Source: Desulforamulus hydrothermalis Lam5 = DSM 18033
GTDB taxonomy: Bacteria; Bacillota; Desulfotomaculia; Desulfotomaculales; Desulfotomaculaceae
Assembly (NCBI RefSeq): GCF_000315365.1
Contig: NZ_CAOS01000003.1
Span: 62,001-126,000 of the forward strand
DNA length: 64,000 bases
Reading direction: 5' to 3'
A program made the translations under genes and the position numbers. This document shows, piece after piece, positions 15,440-25,089 of this stretch (within the stretch, counting starts at the first letter, position 1; each line of letters starts with the position of its first letter). Under the pieces are notes generated by a model, which ran no database searches, was not told the DNA's origin, and saw only the letters and a program-made list of their open reading frames with translations.

Positions 15440-16924
15440 TTAGTCATTTTCTTTAAATTCTTTTTCCTTTAACAAGAGAGCTTTGGTTTCCCGGGCCGCC
15501 CGCAGCACTTGCGGTTCTTCTGACGGGTTGCTTAAAATCCGTTCCATATGTTTAAGGGCGCTGGGCATTTTTAACCTGCCCAGGGCCAGGGCGGCCTGCT
15601 CTCTTACCATGGCCACCGGGTCATCCAGAGCATTAATCAGGGAAAAGTAAAAAGATGGGTCAGCCATTTGGGCCATGGCCTGGCAGGTGCAAACTCGCAC
15701 CATACTGTCCCGATCCAGGATGGTTTTGCTCAACAGGTTAACGGCATCTTTGCCGCCCAGCCGGCCGCAGGCCCAAACTATCTGTAAAAAAACTTTTTTG
15801 GCTACCCGTCGCGGCAATGCCTTAAAACACAACACCACGGCAGGATCTCCCCGACGCACCAACTCACGGATGAGATGTACCGCTATTTCAGGATTTTTGC
15901 CTGTTAAAACAGCCGTACTGCGAGAAATTTTATCCCTGGCTTTGCTGCGCATGACAGACAGCACTTCATCTGCCAGGGCCGGCACCACCAGCGGGGCAAT
16001 CAGCCGGGCAGCCTGCTCTGACAGGCTCAACACACTGTCATGGCCGGCATCCTGGACAAGTAAATTACCGGCCAGCAAACACTCCAGCAGGGCAATGATT
16101 TGTTTCTTCGGCCAGCCCGCCAGCAAACCGTAGGCTACAGTTCGCGTGTAATAGTTCTCGCCGGCCAGCCAGGCGGTTTTGCTGCCCTTTAAAATATCAG
16201 CAAAACGGTGGAGATTAACCTGTTTTTCCACCTCAAATAAGCCTTCAAACAGCTTGATTAAACAATCCGGTTCCAGGGCCAAATCCATATCCATAATCAT
16301 TTGCTCGGCTTGCAGCCGTTCCAGGTAATTTTTAAACACCTTAAACCTGTTGCGAAAATCCGCCATAAACCGGATTAAGTGAATACCTGCCCCGGCCAGC
16401 TCCCGGTGGGAAAAAAGTTGTTCCTCGGTAGGACTGCCCAGGGACAGAACAACCTCCTCCAGTTTTAAATACTGTTTGCGAAACAAATCCAGGTAAACTT
16501 CCGGATAGCCTGTCTTTTGCATGATTTCAGGCAAACGGCAGCCGATGGTAAACAGGCGCATGATAATTTCCCAGGGCTGCCAGGGATGATTCTGGGCCGC
16601 CGGGCAGGCGCCCAGCACTTCCTTGGCGCAGGCCAGGATGTCTCCTGCCAATCCCTCCGCAAAAGAGGGGGGATAAGCAAACTGGGTATTCAGCTTGGCA
16701 GCCAAAATATCACGAAAGGTGGGGTTATCCAAAAAAGGCCAGTTTTTATTTAAACAAAAGATTAAATCAGGAATCACTGTATCCCGCAGGTACGCCACCG
16801 CCAGGGCGCTTTTGGGGCCACCCCACTCCTCGGTGAAAAGTTTTTCCAGGCGGCGGGCTAAATCTTCGGCACGGTTGGCCGGCCTGGCTTGTATTTTTAT
16901 ATCCATATCCTTCACATCCTGCAT
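15440..16924 (-). CDS. HEAT-repeat protein of unknown function
   Basis: A long, entirely helical soluble protein of about 494 aa. The last 130 residues show HEAT-repeat periodicity (DSMVRVCTCQAMAQMADP, then DPVAMVREQAALALGRLKMP), suggesting a curved protein-binding scaffold. The N-terminal 350 residues are Leu-rich with no recognised enzyme motif. Three ATGs compete for the start (16951, 16924, 16906); 16924 has GGAG at reasonable spacing, but the choice is uncertain. It lies between trxB and the germination operon on the same strand, with no clear functional link to either. Confidence 0.75.
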   Translation of the reverse strand: MQDVKDMDIKIQARPANRAEDLARRLEKLFTEEWGGPKSALAVAYLRDTVIPDLIFCLNKNWPFLDNPTFRDILAAKLNTQFAYPPSFAEGLAGDILACAKEVLGACPAAQNHPWQPWEIIMRLFTIGCRLPEIMQKTGYPEVYLDLFRKQYLKLEEVVLSLGSPTEEQLFSHRELAGAGIHLIRFMADFRNRFKVFKNYLERLQAEQMIMDMDLALEPDCLIKLFEGLFEVEKQVNLHRFADILKGSKTAWLAGENYYTRTVAYGLLAGWPKKQIIALLECLLAGNLLVQDAGHDSVLSLSEQAARLIAPLVVPALADEVLSVMRSKARDKISRSTAVLTGKNPEIAVHLIRELVRRGDPAVVLCFKALPRRVAKKVFLQIVWACGRLGGKDAVNLLSKTILDRDSMVRVCTCQAMAQMADPSFYFSLINALDDPVAMVREQAALALGRLKMPSALKHMERILSNPSEEPQVLRAARETKALLLKEKEFKEND

Positions 16925-17006
16925 GGTAACTCCAGGATACATATTCCACAAAACTTAAAATATATCCTGTTGCCGCTGCAGTAAATGGCTTAAAATTCTG
17001 CCCTGC

Positions 17007-17177
17007 CTAATATGGCTGCCTGAGAAAAACAGAATAAAAAGACACTGCCAGCGTAACCAGGGTCAACAAGACGGTGCCTACCGCCCCGCGCTTGTTTTGC
17101 TGCCGCCATAGCCAGACGGCCAGAGACAACGTGTAACTGCCGATTAACAGCGGCCCCAGGGCCAATAAGTAATCCAT
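17007..17177 (-). CDS. Small two-helix membrane protein, candidate germinant-receptor D subunit
   Basis: This 56-aa frame starts with ATG at 17177, two bases after the gerC-type stop codon, with AGAAGGAG as ribosome binding site. It has two hydrophobic helices (about 3-23 and 34-53) joined by a basic turn (RQQNKRG). Many GerA-type receptor operons carry a fourth gene for a small two-helix D subunit that tunes receptor response. Position, size and topology match that class; sequence similarity could not be tested. It would sit in the spore inner membrane beside GerA, B and C. Confidence 0.6.
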   Translation of the reverse strand: MDYLLALGPLLIGSYTLSLAVWLWRQQNKRGAVGTVLLTLVTLAVSFYSVFLRQPY

Positions 17178-17179
17178 GC

Positions 17180-18445
17180 TCACTGCTCCTTCTTCTCGGC
17201 TGCCATTTTTCTGATCAGGCCGGTACGGCGTATGTTAGTCTGAAAATCCACTTCTATTTCCGCGTTGGCGTAGATTTCCTGCCAGAGCAGATTCTCCCAC
17301 GCCTCCCAGCTGTTTAAATACTTGCGGTAATAACGGTCAAAGCCAAAAATGTCACCGTAGCCTTCTTGTTTGGTTTTTTCAACCAATTGCCGGGCCAGTT
17401 GTTCCATCTGCCGGTCAAAATATTCTTCCAATACTTTCTTCTTGCCGGGTTTTTCATAATTTTCACAGCTTTCAATGGCCCAAAATTCCCCTTCCAAAAA
17501 AATCTTTTCTTTTATCAACAACCTGCCCTCCTGTTGCTTAAATTCAATATCCGGCTTTTTCCCTTGCCTTAATCTTAAGGTCACCAGCTTATCACGGTGC
17601 AAAGGATCGCGCAGGGTAAATGTCGATAAGTTAAATTGCCCTTCCAGTAACAACATTGTTCGGGTTTCATCCCCGTTTAATCGGCCCACCAGCTTATCTT
17701 TTTGGAAGACCGCTGTGCCAATAAACTCAGCATAGCCGGTGCCGCCGGATTGCGGCACTTCCTGGGCCGCATAAGGAATACGCAGCGGTTGGTCGGCGGC
17801 GGCATGAGCTTTTTGGCCTTTGGTGATACCCACCAGGGCTGCCGTGGGGTTGCTGTGCAGGGTTTTAACAGTCTTGTAAAAACCATGGATATCTCTGTCG
17901 GGAAACAGGCCGGTGATGCCCGAAATCCTGTCCATAAATTCGTATTGCTTGGCCGGCGAGGCTTCCAGTTTGGGCATATTTTTCTGCAAAAACTCCTTGG
18001 CCGTACCCTGGCAAATAAACAAAGAGCTGTTCCGGCGCACTTCCAGGTGCCGCAACAGGGAGTTGAGGTATTTGCCCAGGCCCTGGCGGGCAATTTCTTC
18101 GCTGAAAACATATGCCCTGGTATGCTGAAAACTCATTTCACGGGAACCGAAGGAATTAAACAGCAGGTAACATTCCCAGATGGACGGCCCTTCCACACTG
18201 GCTGTTAAAAAAGGTTCTTCTTGGCTGCCGCCACTCTCGCCGGCCGCAAAGGCCCTGGGATTGGCCACGGTAACCGTCATTTCCAGGGGGGCATTTTTCC
18301 CTTTGTCAAAGCCCACCGCCAGAATAATCGCAATTTCGTCCGTTTCCCGGGCACCGATGCAGCCGGTGCAGAAGACGGGTAGCAAGATCATTATTAACAT
18401 CCTTAACATCCTTACCGGATGCAAGCCAGGCTGTTTTTCTACCAT
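17180..18445 (-). CDS. Ger(x)C family spore germination lipoprotein
   Basis: The C subunit of a germinant receptor. The start is taken at ATG 18445 (MVEKQPGL, 421 aa), 21 codons inside the longest frame. A hydrophobic signal ends in FCTGC, which supplies the lipobox cysteine. Family landmarks follow: ETDEIAIILAVGFDKG, and a C-terminal domain with FQTNIRRTGLI near the end. Ger(x)C proteins are lipid-anchored on the outer face of the spore inner membrane and form a complex with A and B subunits. It follows gerB by about 80 bases and directly precedes the two-helix gene. Confidence 0.9.
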   Translation of the reverse strand: MVEKQPGLHPVRMLRMLIMILLPVFCTGCIGARETDEIAIILAVGFDKGKNAPLEMTVTVANPRAFAAGESGGSQEEPFLTASVEGPSIWECYLLFNSFGSREMSFQHTRAYVFSEEIARQGLGKYLNSLLRHLEVRRNSSLFICQGTAKEFLQKNMPKLEASPAKQYEFMDRISGITGLFPDRDIHGFYKTVKTLHSNPTAALVGITKGQKAHAAADQPLRIPYAAQEVPQSGGTGYAEFIGTAVFQKDKLVGRLNGDETRTMLLLEGQFNLSTFTLRDPLHRDKLVTLRLRQGKKPDIEFKQQEGRLLIKEKIFLEGEFWAIESCENYEKPGKKKVLEEYFDRQMEQLARQLVEKTKQEGYGDIFGFDRYYRKYLNSWEAWENLLWQEIYANAEIEVDFQTNIRRTGLIRKMAAEKKEQ

Positions 18446-18528
18446 ACAGTTCACACCCGCTTGACCATGAATTCGCTTGTTCGGAAGCCGGCCGGTGGTT
18501 TTCAGCACCTTTCAGCGACAACTGCTTT

Positions 18529-19650
18529 TTATTCTGCCGTGGGGCGATTTTTGGCTTTCTTGGACCCGGCCATAGATTGTTTAACCAGGCAGCATATTAA
18601 TAAAAGCAAAGGCAGCAGCACCGTGGGAAGCAGCCCCAGTTGGCCGAACACAATGCTGTCTACCTGCAGGGCCGTGGGCAAATCCGGCGGTATAATGCTG
18701 ACAGCCAGGCACAGCAATGTAATTATCCATAACAGGGGCCGGTAATCTTCTATCCGGCACATGCGGGCAAAGATAACCGTTGTAATATAAAGAAACAAGG
18801 CAATTTTAAAGAAACCCACCATGGCCCAGGTCAACAGAAAAACCGACTCCAGGCGCTGAAAAAAACGCCCGATGGTAATAAGCTGGCTCAAATTAAAGAA
18901 GGGCTGGATTAATTCAGTGGCCCCTTGCACTCCAAACACCAGCAGGATCAGGACGGTAGTGGTCAAAATAGTTAGCCCGGAGGCAGCCAGCGTTAAAAAC
19001 CCTAGCCGGCGGTAAGAGTGCCAGTTGCCAAAGCAGTGGATAATCACTGCTGAGGCAATCAGCTCACTGGTGGCCGTATAATTAAAAAAGGATTTTTGCA
19101 ACAGGTTCAGCGGTTTGTCCAACCGGAAGGGGTAAAGGTAAGTAAGATCCGCATAGGGCAAGATCGCAATAAACAGGATAACCAGACCCACAGCCACAAA
19201 AGGCAATGCCGCCCGGGCCGCCCGGGCAATAGCCTCCAGGCCGTAATAGGCGCTGGTAAAAGCCGCCAGGGCCAGCACACTGATTACTATACTGATGGGC
19301 GTCCTGGGCAAGGCAGCCACCAAAAAGGCTTCGGCGTATTCCCGGAACAGCAGCGCTTCCCGCAGAACAAAGTGCAGGAAAAATATGGCGTTTACCAGAG
19401 TGCCCGCATAGGTGCCCAAAAGTGCTTCGCTGACCTCCACCAGAGTCAGCTCCGGCTGGCGTTTCATCAGTTCGGAGATAACCCAAAAAGCCAGCAGCAC
19501 CAATATAATTGTTAACAAGAAAAGGAGCCAGGCCATGTTTTTGCCGTCTTCTATAACAGCGGAGGGCAAGGTTAAAAAAAGGCTGGTAAGGCTGGATATA
19601 TAAAATAAGGAAAAACCTTCCGCAAAACCTATTTTTCCTTCCCTAAGCAA
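18529..19650 (-). CDS. GerB-type spore germination permease
   Basis: The B subunit belongs to the amino-acid permease superfamily and helps form the nutrient-binding part of the receptor. I choose TTG 19650 (MLREGKIGFAEG, 373 aa), eight bases after AAAGGAG. The longest frame adds 30 basic residues that overlap the gerA end and are not typical. About ten membrane helices are visible, beginning at EGFSLFYISSLTSLFLTLPS. The GerB family is usually near 365 aa, supporting the shorter form. Confidence 0.9.
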   Translation of the reverse strand: MLREGKIGFAEGFSLFYISSLTSLFLTLPSAVIEDGKNMAWLLFLLTIILVLLAFWVISELMKRQPELTLVEVSEALLGTYAGTLVNAIFFLHFVLREALLFREYAEAFLVAALPRTPISIVISVLALAAFTSAYYGLEAIARAARAALPFVAVGLVILFIAILPYADLTYLYPFRLDKPLNLLQKSFFNYTATSELIASAVIIHCFGNWHSYRRLGFLTLAASGLTILTTTVLILLVFGVQGATELIQPFFNLSQLITIGRFFQRLESVFLLTWAMVGFFKIALFLYITTVIFARMCRIEDYRPLLWIITLLCLAVSIIPPDLPTALQVDSIVFGQLGLLPTVLLPLLLLICCLVKQSMAGSKKAKNRPTAE

Positions 19651-19745
19651 ACGGCATTCTCCTTTACCTCTCAATCTGTCATATGCGGCCCAATACTCCC
19701 GCCTGTTGCCAGGCCGCTTCCTTTTAGCAACCGGCAGCAACCAGA

Positions 19746-21524
19746 TTATTCCGTTTCGTCCGGCTTACTGTTTTTCTTTACCCACCCCCGGGCCACCCGG
19801 GGCTGCAAATTGTCTTTCTGGGTGTTTAAGTAGTCGGCTCGCTTCTCCCAGTTAAACACCGATACCCTGAAAACCACATCACCGCTGGTTTTGGTGGCCG
19901 GCGTCATGGGCGACAGGTAAGGCACGCCAAAGGATTTTAAAGATACCATCATGTGCATTTGAATAAACAAGCCAAAGACAATGCCAACAAAGCCCAGCAG
20001 GGCTCCCAGCAAGATGTAAATAAAGCGAACAATGCGCAAAGAAAATTGCAGCGAATAAGAAGGTATGGCAAAACCCGCCAGGGCTGTTACTGCCACAATA
20101 ATAACCAGAATGGGACTGACCAGGTTGGCCTGTACCGCTGCCTGCCCCAGGATTAATGCTCCCACAATGCCGATGGTGCTGCCCAGCACGCCGGGTACCC
20201 TTAACCCGGCTTCCCGGATTAATTCAAAAGAAACCTCCATGATGACAACCTCCACAAAACTGGGAAAGGGCACCCGTTCCCTGGCCCCGGCAATGGCCAG
20301 CAGCAATTCGGTGGGAATCATTTCTTTGTGGAATAGCACAATGGCCAGATATACGCCGGGGGTTAAAAAGGCCACATAAAAGGCAAAGGCCCTGATTAAC
20401 CGCAGCATGCTGCCATACAAAGGACGCAGGTAATAATCTTCCTGGCTGTGCAGCTGGTCAAACATGGTGGTGGGCACCACCAGCACGTAGGGGTTGCCGT
20501 CTAAAAAAATGGCTACTTTCCCCTGCATAATCATGTAAGCCACTCGGTCGGGTCTTTCGGTAGCCATGACCTGGGGGGCAATGTTCCAGGGCCGGTCTTC
20601 TAAATACTGTTCAAGAATGCCACTGTCCAGCACCGCATCAGCCTGAATAGATTGGATTCTGCGCTTAACTTCCGCCACCAGGCTTTGATTGGCCACTCCC
20701 CGCAGATACATAACAGCTACATCATTCTGGCTGATTTTACCCAGCTTAAACATTTCGGTGGTTAATTGGGCGGAACGAATATATTTCCTTACCAGTGCGG
20801 TATTGCTGCGCAGGATTTCCCCAAAGCCTTCCTGGGGCCCCCTGATAATGGGTTCGTTGGAAGGGGTGTCGATGCCCCGGTGATCCCACCCCTTGGTTTC
20901 TACCACCAGGGCCTTGGCACATCCTTCAATAAATATGGCGGTGGCGCCATAATTAACGCCGCCCACAATTTTCTCAAAGGAATCGTATTGATTAACCTGG
21001 TTGGTTATTAATACCCGCTTTTCCAGGTAGTCCAGCAGGTAGCCGTCTGTTTGCTGATGAAAATTGGAAAATAGCATCATGGGCTGCAGTACATACTGGT
21101 TGACAGATGCTTTATCGCTTAACCCTTCCATGAATAAGGCAAAGGCCTGCACCGGCGGTTTGAGGGCAACGGTAAAGTCCCGGATAATAAAATCCTTGTT
21201 GGCCGGCAGCCCGTAAATTTCATAAATCCTTTTCTTATTTACCTGCAGGCTGGGGCTAACCCGGTCAGGGTCTTCTTGTGCCGGGGCTTCGTGTACCTTG
21301 TGCGGTTTTCTTAAGGTGCTGCGACGCTCTCCCCGCTCGCCTTTTGGCTTGTTAAAGGAAGCTGCCTCCCGCTTCTCCGCCGGCTGTTGATCGGCAAGTT
21401 TGGCCCTTTCCTGAGGGGTTTCCTTTAACACAAAACCTTCCCGGTTGCGGTTTGGCTGATATTGCAAAATCTTAACCAGCTTGGTCCACAGGCTCATGCA
21501 CATCACCGATATTAGTTTGACCAT
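19746..21524 (-). CDS. GerA/SpoVAF family spore germination protein
   Basis: The A subunit of the receptor. It has a long, charged N-terminal domain, a conserved soluble GerA domain (RDFTVALKPPVQAFALFMEGL, VLITNQVNQYDSFEKIVGGV, EGCAKALVVETKGWDHRG), and a C-terminal block of about five membrane helices (starting near FAFYVAFLTPGVYLAIVLF). The longest frame starts at 21599, but that ATG sits at the end of the upstream terminator. A possible sigma-G -10 (CATATAT, 21566-21572 on the minus strand) favours a start near 21524 or slightly later. It is the first gene of a gerABC(D) operon, expected to be made in the forespore. The trigger nutrient cannot be read from sequence. Confidence 0.9.
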   Translation of the reverse strand: MVKLISVMCMSLWTKLVKILQYQPNRNREGFVLKETPQERAKLADQQPAEKREAASFNKPKGERGERRSTLRKPHKVHEAPAQEDPDRVSPSLQVNKKRIYEIYGLPANKDFIIRDFTVALKPPVQAFALFMEGLSDKASVNQYVLQPMMLFSNFHQQTDGYLLDYLEKRVLITNQVNQYDSFEKIVGGVNYGATAIFIEGCAKALVVETKGWDHRGIDTPSNEPIIRGPQEGFGEILRSNTALVRKYIRSAQLTTEMFKLGKISQNDVAVMYLRGVANQSLVAEVKRRIQSIQADAVLDSGILEQYLEDRPWNIAPQVMATERPDRVAYMIMQGKVAIFLDGNPYVLVVPTTMFDQLHSQEDYYLRPLYGSMLRLIRAFAFYVAFLTPGVYLAIVLFHKEMIPTELLLAIAGARERVPFPSFVEVVIMEVSFELIREAGLRVPGVLGSTIGIVGALILGQAAVQANLVSPILVIIVAVTALAGFAIPSYSLQFSLRIVRFIYILLGALLGFVGIVFGLFIQMHMMVSLKSFGVPYLSPMTPATKTSGDVVFRVSVFNWEKRADYLNTQKDNLQPRVARGWVKKNSKPDETE

Positions 21525-21600
21525 CTGCCGGCGGATTATCCTGTCTTTTGCAATCCGGCAAAATAATATATGTTTAGTTAAGACTTGCCTTATCTGCATA

Positions 21601-21630
21601 AAAAAACCGGCCTTTTTGACGCCAGGCCGG
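21601..21630 (-). terminator. Terminator of the glycyl radical enzyme operon
   Basis: CCGGCCT (21608-21614 complement) and AGGCCGG (21624-21630) form a GC-rich stem. On the minus strand it is followed by a run of seven T. It lies about 90 bases beyond the glycyl radical enzyme stop and isolates it from the germination operon. Confidence 0.85.
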
Positions 21631-21716
21631 CTTGTCTGACGGTTTTCCGTTGACTTTGGAAACCAGGGGTTATTTATTTATGCTCAAGCAGTCTTTTAAA
21701 ATAATCATACAGCCAA

Positions 21717-24107
21717 TCAGCCCAGAGAGTTATGCTCGGTACGGGCAATGATTTCGTCTTGCAATTCTTTACTCAGGTTATGGAAATAATCGCTGTAGCC
21801 CGCCACCCGTACGATTAAATCTTTGTATTCCTCAGGCCGCTGCCGGGCCTCCAGCAAGGTTTGCCGGTCGATCACGTTAAACTGGATATGGTGACCGTCC
21901 AGGTTGAAATAGGTGCGCACCAACGCTGCCATCCCCTGCAGCCCTTCTTCGCCTGCCACCGCCGCAGGATTAAACTTCTGGTTTAACAGGGTGCCGCCGG
22001 TCCGCAGGTGATCCATTTTAGCGGCTGATTTCAGCACCGCCGTGGGCCCCCGGCGGTCTGCCCCCTGTTCGGGTGATATTCCTTCCGAAAGAGGTTTGCC
22101 GGCCAGCCGGCCGTTAGGAGTAGCCCCGGTGACCGAGCCAAAATAGACATGACAGGTGGTGGGCAGCATATCAATACGATAAACACCGCCCTTTGTGTTG
22201 GGCCGGCCGTTAACTGCTTCATAAAAAGCATGAAAGGCCTCTGTCATGATCTGATCGGCGTAGTCATCATCATTTCCGTATTTGGGGGTTTTGTTTAATA
22301 CCAGATGACGCAAATCCTGGCAGCCTTCAAAATTGGCTGCCAAAGCCTGCATCAGTTCCTGCATGGTAAATCTTTGATGATCAAATACGTTATATTTAAT
22401 GGCGGCCAGGCAGTCCGTCAGGGTACCGATGCCCACCCCCTGAATATAAGAGGTATTGTACCTGGCGCCGCCGGCGTTGTAGTCTTTACCCTTTTCAATG
22501 CAGTCGCTGATCAAGACGGACAAAAAGGGACAGGGCATCTGAGTGGCATATAGCTGTTCAATGATATGATTGCCGGCTATTTTAATGTCTGCAAAATAAT
22601 TTATTTGCTTTTTAAATGCTGCAAATAATTCTTCGTAGCTTTTAAAATCAACGGCATAACCCGTCGGCAAACCCAATTGTTGGCCGCTTAGTTTATCAAA
22701 ACCGTTGTTTAAGGTCAGCTCAAGAATTTTCGGCAGGTTAAAATAACCTGTCAGAATATAGGCCTCTTTGCCAAAGGCCCCGGCTTCCACACAACCGCTG
22801 GCGCCGCCTGCCCGGGCGTCGGTGATGTCTTTGCCGGCCCTTAAAAGTTCCTGGATAATTGCATCGGTATTATACATGGCCGGCTGCCCCCAGCCCTGGC
22901 GGGCAATTTCGCAGGCCCGCTTAACAAAACGGTGTGGTGATTTGCGGCTGATTTGCACGTTGGAGCTGGGCTGCAGCAGCCTTAATTCTTCCATGACATC
23001 CAGAATTAAATAGGTTACGTCATTTACACCGTCTGAACCGTCCGCTTTGACACCACCGCTGTTGATGTTGGCAAAATCTGTATAAGTGCCGCTTTCTTGC
23101 AGGGTAATGCCTACCTTGGGGGGTGCCGGCTGGTTATTGAACTTAATCCACAGGCAGGACAACAATTCTTTTGCCTTTTCCTTTGTCAGGCTGCCGTCAG
23201 CAAGGCCTTTTTGGTAAAAAGGATATAAGTGCTGGTCTAACCTGCCGGGGCTGAAGGCATCCCAGTTATTTAATTCCGAGGTCACCCCAATATGCACAAA
23301 CCAGTACATCTGCAGGGCCTGGGCAAAGGTTTGCGGCCGGTGAGCGGGCACCACCTCACAGTTGGCGGCAATCTCCAGCAGTTCCTGCCGCCGCTGCGGG
23401 TCATCGGTACACGCCGCCAGTTTTTTAGCATACTCGGCATAACGCCGGCCATAAATCATTATAGCATCACAGCAAATTTTCATGGCTGTCAGCTGGACTT
23501 TTTTCTCATAGGCTGCCGCATCATTTAAAAAGTCCAGGCTGGCTATAGCTTGCATGATTTCTTTCTGAAAATCCAGGAAACCCTTTTCATATATTTTCCC
23601 GTCCGCCACTGTATGGCCGGGGGCCCGCTGCTCCATAAATTCGGTAAATATGCCGGCGTTATAGCAAGCATGCCACCGGGGCGACATGTGGTCAAAAATT
23701 TTCTTACGCAGGGATCGCTCCTGCCAGTAGGGTATGATTTGCGCCGCTTGGATCCGTTTGGCTTGCTCGCTGACCTTATAGGATATTTTCTCCCGCCGGT
23801 GCATAATCTCAAAATCTTCCAAGGTATGACAGCACAGCTCGGGATAGGTGGGTGCTGCCTGGGGCCCTTCCCCTTTCTCCCCCACAATCAGTTCTCCATC
23901 CAGGATACATAAGGTTTTATTGGCCATGATGTGCTTAAAGGTTAAGGCGCGCAGGATAGGGATTTCCACCGTCCCGGCATACCTTTGGTAAGCTTCGGTA
24001 ACCAGTACCGCCCGTTCCATAGAAATGCTTGGTTCAGTGGTGACACTCTGCTGCCTGAGCCGGCGAATTCGTTCATTCATGCCTCGTTCCACCATATCAG
24101 CCCCCAA
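21717..24107 (-). CDS. hypD: Glycyl radical enzyme, probable trans-4-hydroxy-L-proline dehydratase
   Basis: This 796-aa enzyme uses a stored glycyl radical to start chemistry on its substrate. The radical loop RVAGYSDYF holds Gly770, and the thiyl cysteine is Cys439 in GGASGCVEAG. Glu441 excludes pyruvate formate-lyase, which has Cys-Cys. From memory the key residues of Clostridioides difficile HypD are His160, Asp278, Cys434, Glu436 and Gly765. Here His165, Asp283, Cys439, Glu441 and Gly770 all fall at a constant offset of five. HypD turns 4-hydroxyproline into pyrroline-5-carboxylate. No pyrroline-5-carboxylate reductase gene is in the window. The activase gene overlaps its start. Other dehydratases of this family remain possible. 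Confidence 0.8.
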   Translation of the reverse strand: MGADMVERGMNERIRRLRQQSVTTEPSISMERAVLVTEAYQRYAGTVEIPILRALTFKHIMANKTLCILDGELIVGEKGEGPQAAPTYPELCCHTLEDFEIMHRREKISYKVSEQAKRIQAAQIIPYWQERSLRKKIFDHMSPRWHACYNAGIFTEFMEQRAPGHTVADGKIYEKGFLDFQKEIMQAIASLDFLNDAAAYEKKVQLTAMKICCDAIMIYGRRYAEYAKKLAACTDDPQRRQELLEIAANCEVVPAHRPQTFAQALQMYWFVHIGVTSELNNWDAFSPGRLDQHLYPFYQKGLADGSLTKEKAKELLSCLWIKFNNQPAPPKVGITLQESGTYTDFANINSGGVKADGSDGVNDVTYLILDVMEELRLLQPSSNVQISRKSPHRFVKRACEIARQGWGQPAMYNTDAIIQELLRAGKDITDARAGGASGCVEAGAFGKEAYILTGYFNLPKILELTLNNGFDKLSGQQLGLPTGYAVDFKSYEELFAAFKKQINYFADIKIAGNHIIEQLYATQMPCPFLSVLISDCIEKGKDYNAGGARYNTSYIQGVGIGTLTDCLAAIKYNVFDHQRFTMQELMQALAANFEGCQDLRHLVLNKTPKYGNDDDYADQIMTEAFHAFYEAVNGRPNTKGGVYRIDMLPTTCHVYFGSVTGATPNGRLAGKPLSEGISPEQGADRRGPTAVLKSAAKMDHLRTGGTLLNQKFNPAAVAGEEGLQGMAALVRTYFNLDGHHIQFNVIDRQTLLEARQRPEEYKDLIVRVAGYSDYFHNLSKELQDEIIARTEHNSLG

Positions 24108-24999
24108 TTTTTACATTAAGTTTATATGCCTCAAACAACTGCTTAATTTTATGTAATCTTGCATCGGATGGCCTGGCCCATAAATGGCCGGGGTACTCCC
24201 GCTGCAGCCTGGTGTATTTGTAACTGCCGGTTGCATGGTATGGCAGCAAATGCACCCGGGAAATCTTTAAATCTTTCACAAAATCAATTAGGGCCAGGAT
24301 TTGGTTATCATCTGTATTAATGCCATCCAGCAAAGGTACCCGCAAGTGAACAACCGCTCCTTTATTGACCAGCCGCACCAGGTTTTCCAGGATCAGTCGG
24401 TTGTCCTGGCCGGTGTATTGCTTATGCAGCTTTGCATCCATCATTTTCAGGTCATAAAGAAATACATCTACATATTTTAATACCCTGTCAAAACAGCTGA
24501 AAGGTAAGTGCCCGCAGGTATCCACCGCCACCGAAATACCTTTGTGGTGCAGAATTTTTACCAGTTCAGCCACAAAATCAATCTGGCAAAGGGCTTCCCC
24601 GCCGGACAGGGTAACACCGCCGCCTGACTGTTCATAAAAAGGACGGTCCATTTCTATTTCTTGCACCAGTGCATGGACAGTATAGGGGTGTCCCACCGTC
24701 TCCCGGGCATCGTTGAAACAGACAGCTGCGCAATTGCCGCAAAAATGGCAGCGGTTAACATCAGTCAAGATACCTCTGGGGGTTGTCATAATGGCCCCTT
24801 GGGGGCAGCTTTGCAGACATCTGCCGCAGCCGCTGCATTTTTCCCGGTTGTAAAAAAACTCCCTGTGGAAGGATTGGCTTTCCGGGTTATGGCACCACTG
24901 GCAATGCAGCGGGCAGCCTTTGAAAAATATAGTGGTTCTGATGCCCGGTCCGTCATGCAGGCAAAATTTTTGAATGTTAAAAATAACGGCCTCTTTCAT
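24097..24999 (-). CDS. Glycyl radical enzyme activase (radical SAM)
   Basis: This activase abstracts a hydrogen from the partner enzyme's glycine using S-adenosylmethionine and reduced ferredoxin. The radical SAM cysteines are in GCPLHCQWC. An inserted ferredoxin-like domain has two four-cysteine motifs (CSGCGRCLQSC and CHFCGNCAAVC), typical of activases for dehydratase-type glycyl radical enzymes rather than the short PflA. ATG 24999 has AAAGAGG upstream; an ATG five codons earlier (25014) lacks one. The gene overlaps the partner by 11 bases, so the pair is co-translated. Confidence 0.93.
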   Translation of the reverse strand: MKEAVIFNIQKFCLHDGPGIRTTIFFKGCPLHCQWCHNPESQSFHREFFYNREKCSGCGRCLQSCPQGAIMTTPRGILTDVNRCHFCGNCAAVCFNDARETVGHPYTVHALVQEIEMDRPFYEQSGGGVTLSGGEALCQIDFVAELVKILHHKGISVAVDTCGHLPFSCFDRVLKYVDVFLYDLKMMDAKLHKQYTGQDNRLILENLVRLVNKGAVVHLRVPLLDGINTDDNQILALIDFVKDLKISRVHLLPYHATGSYKYTRLQREYPGHLWARPSDARLHKIKQLFEAYKLNVKIGG

Positions 25000-25041
25000 A
25001 AATACCTCTTTCATCTTAGCTGTCCGGTTGTTTAGAAAGAA

Positions 25042-25073
25042 AAATCACAGTCCACCAAGGCAAACTGTGATTT
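25042..25073 (-). terminator. Terminator of korDABC
   Basis: AAATCACAGT pairs with ACTGTGATTT across a 12-base loop and is followed on the minus strand by TTTTTCTTTC. It ends the kor transcript just before the activase gene, so that gene may be read by readthrough or a close promoter I could not identify. Confidence 0.85.
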
Positions 25074-25089
25074 AAACAAGGGGCAACCC

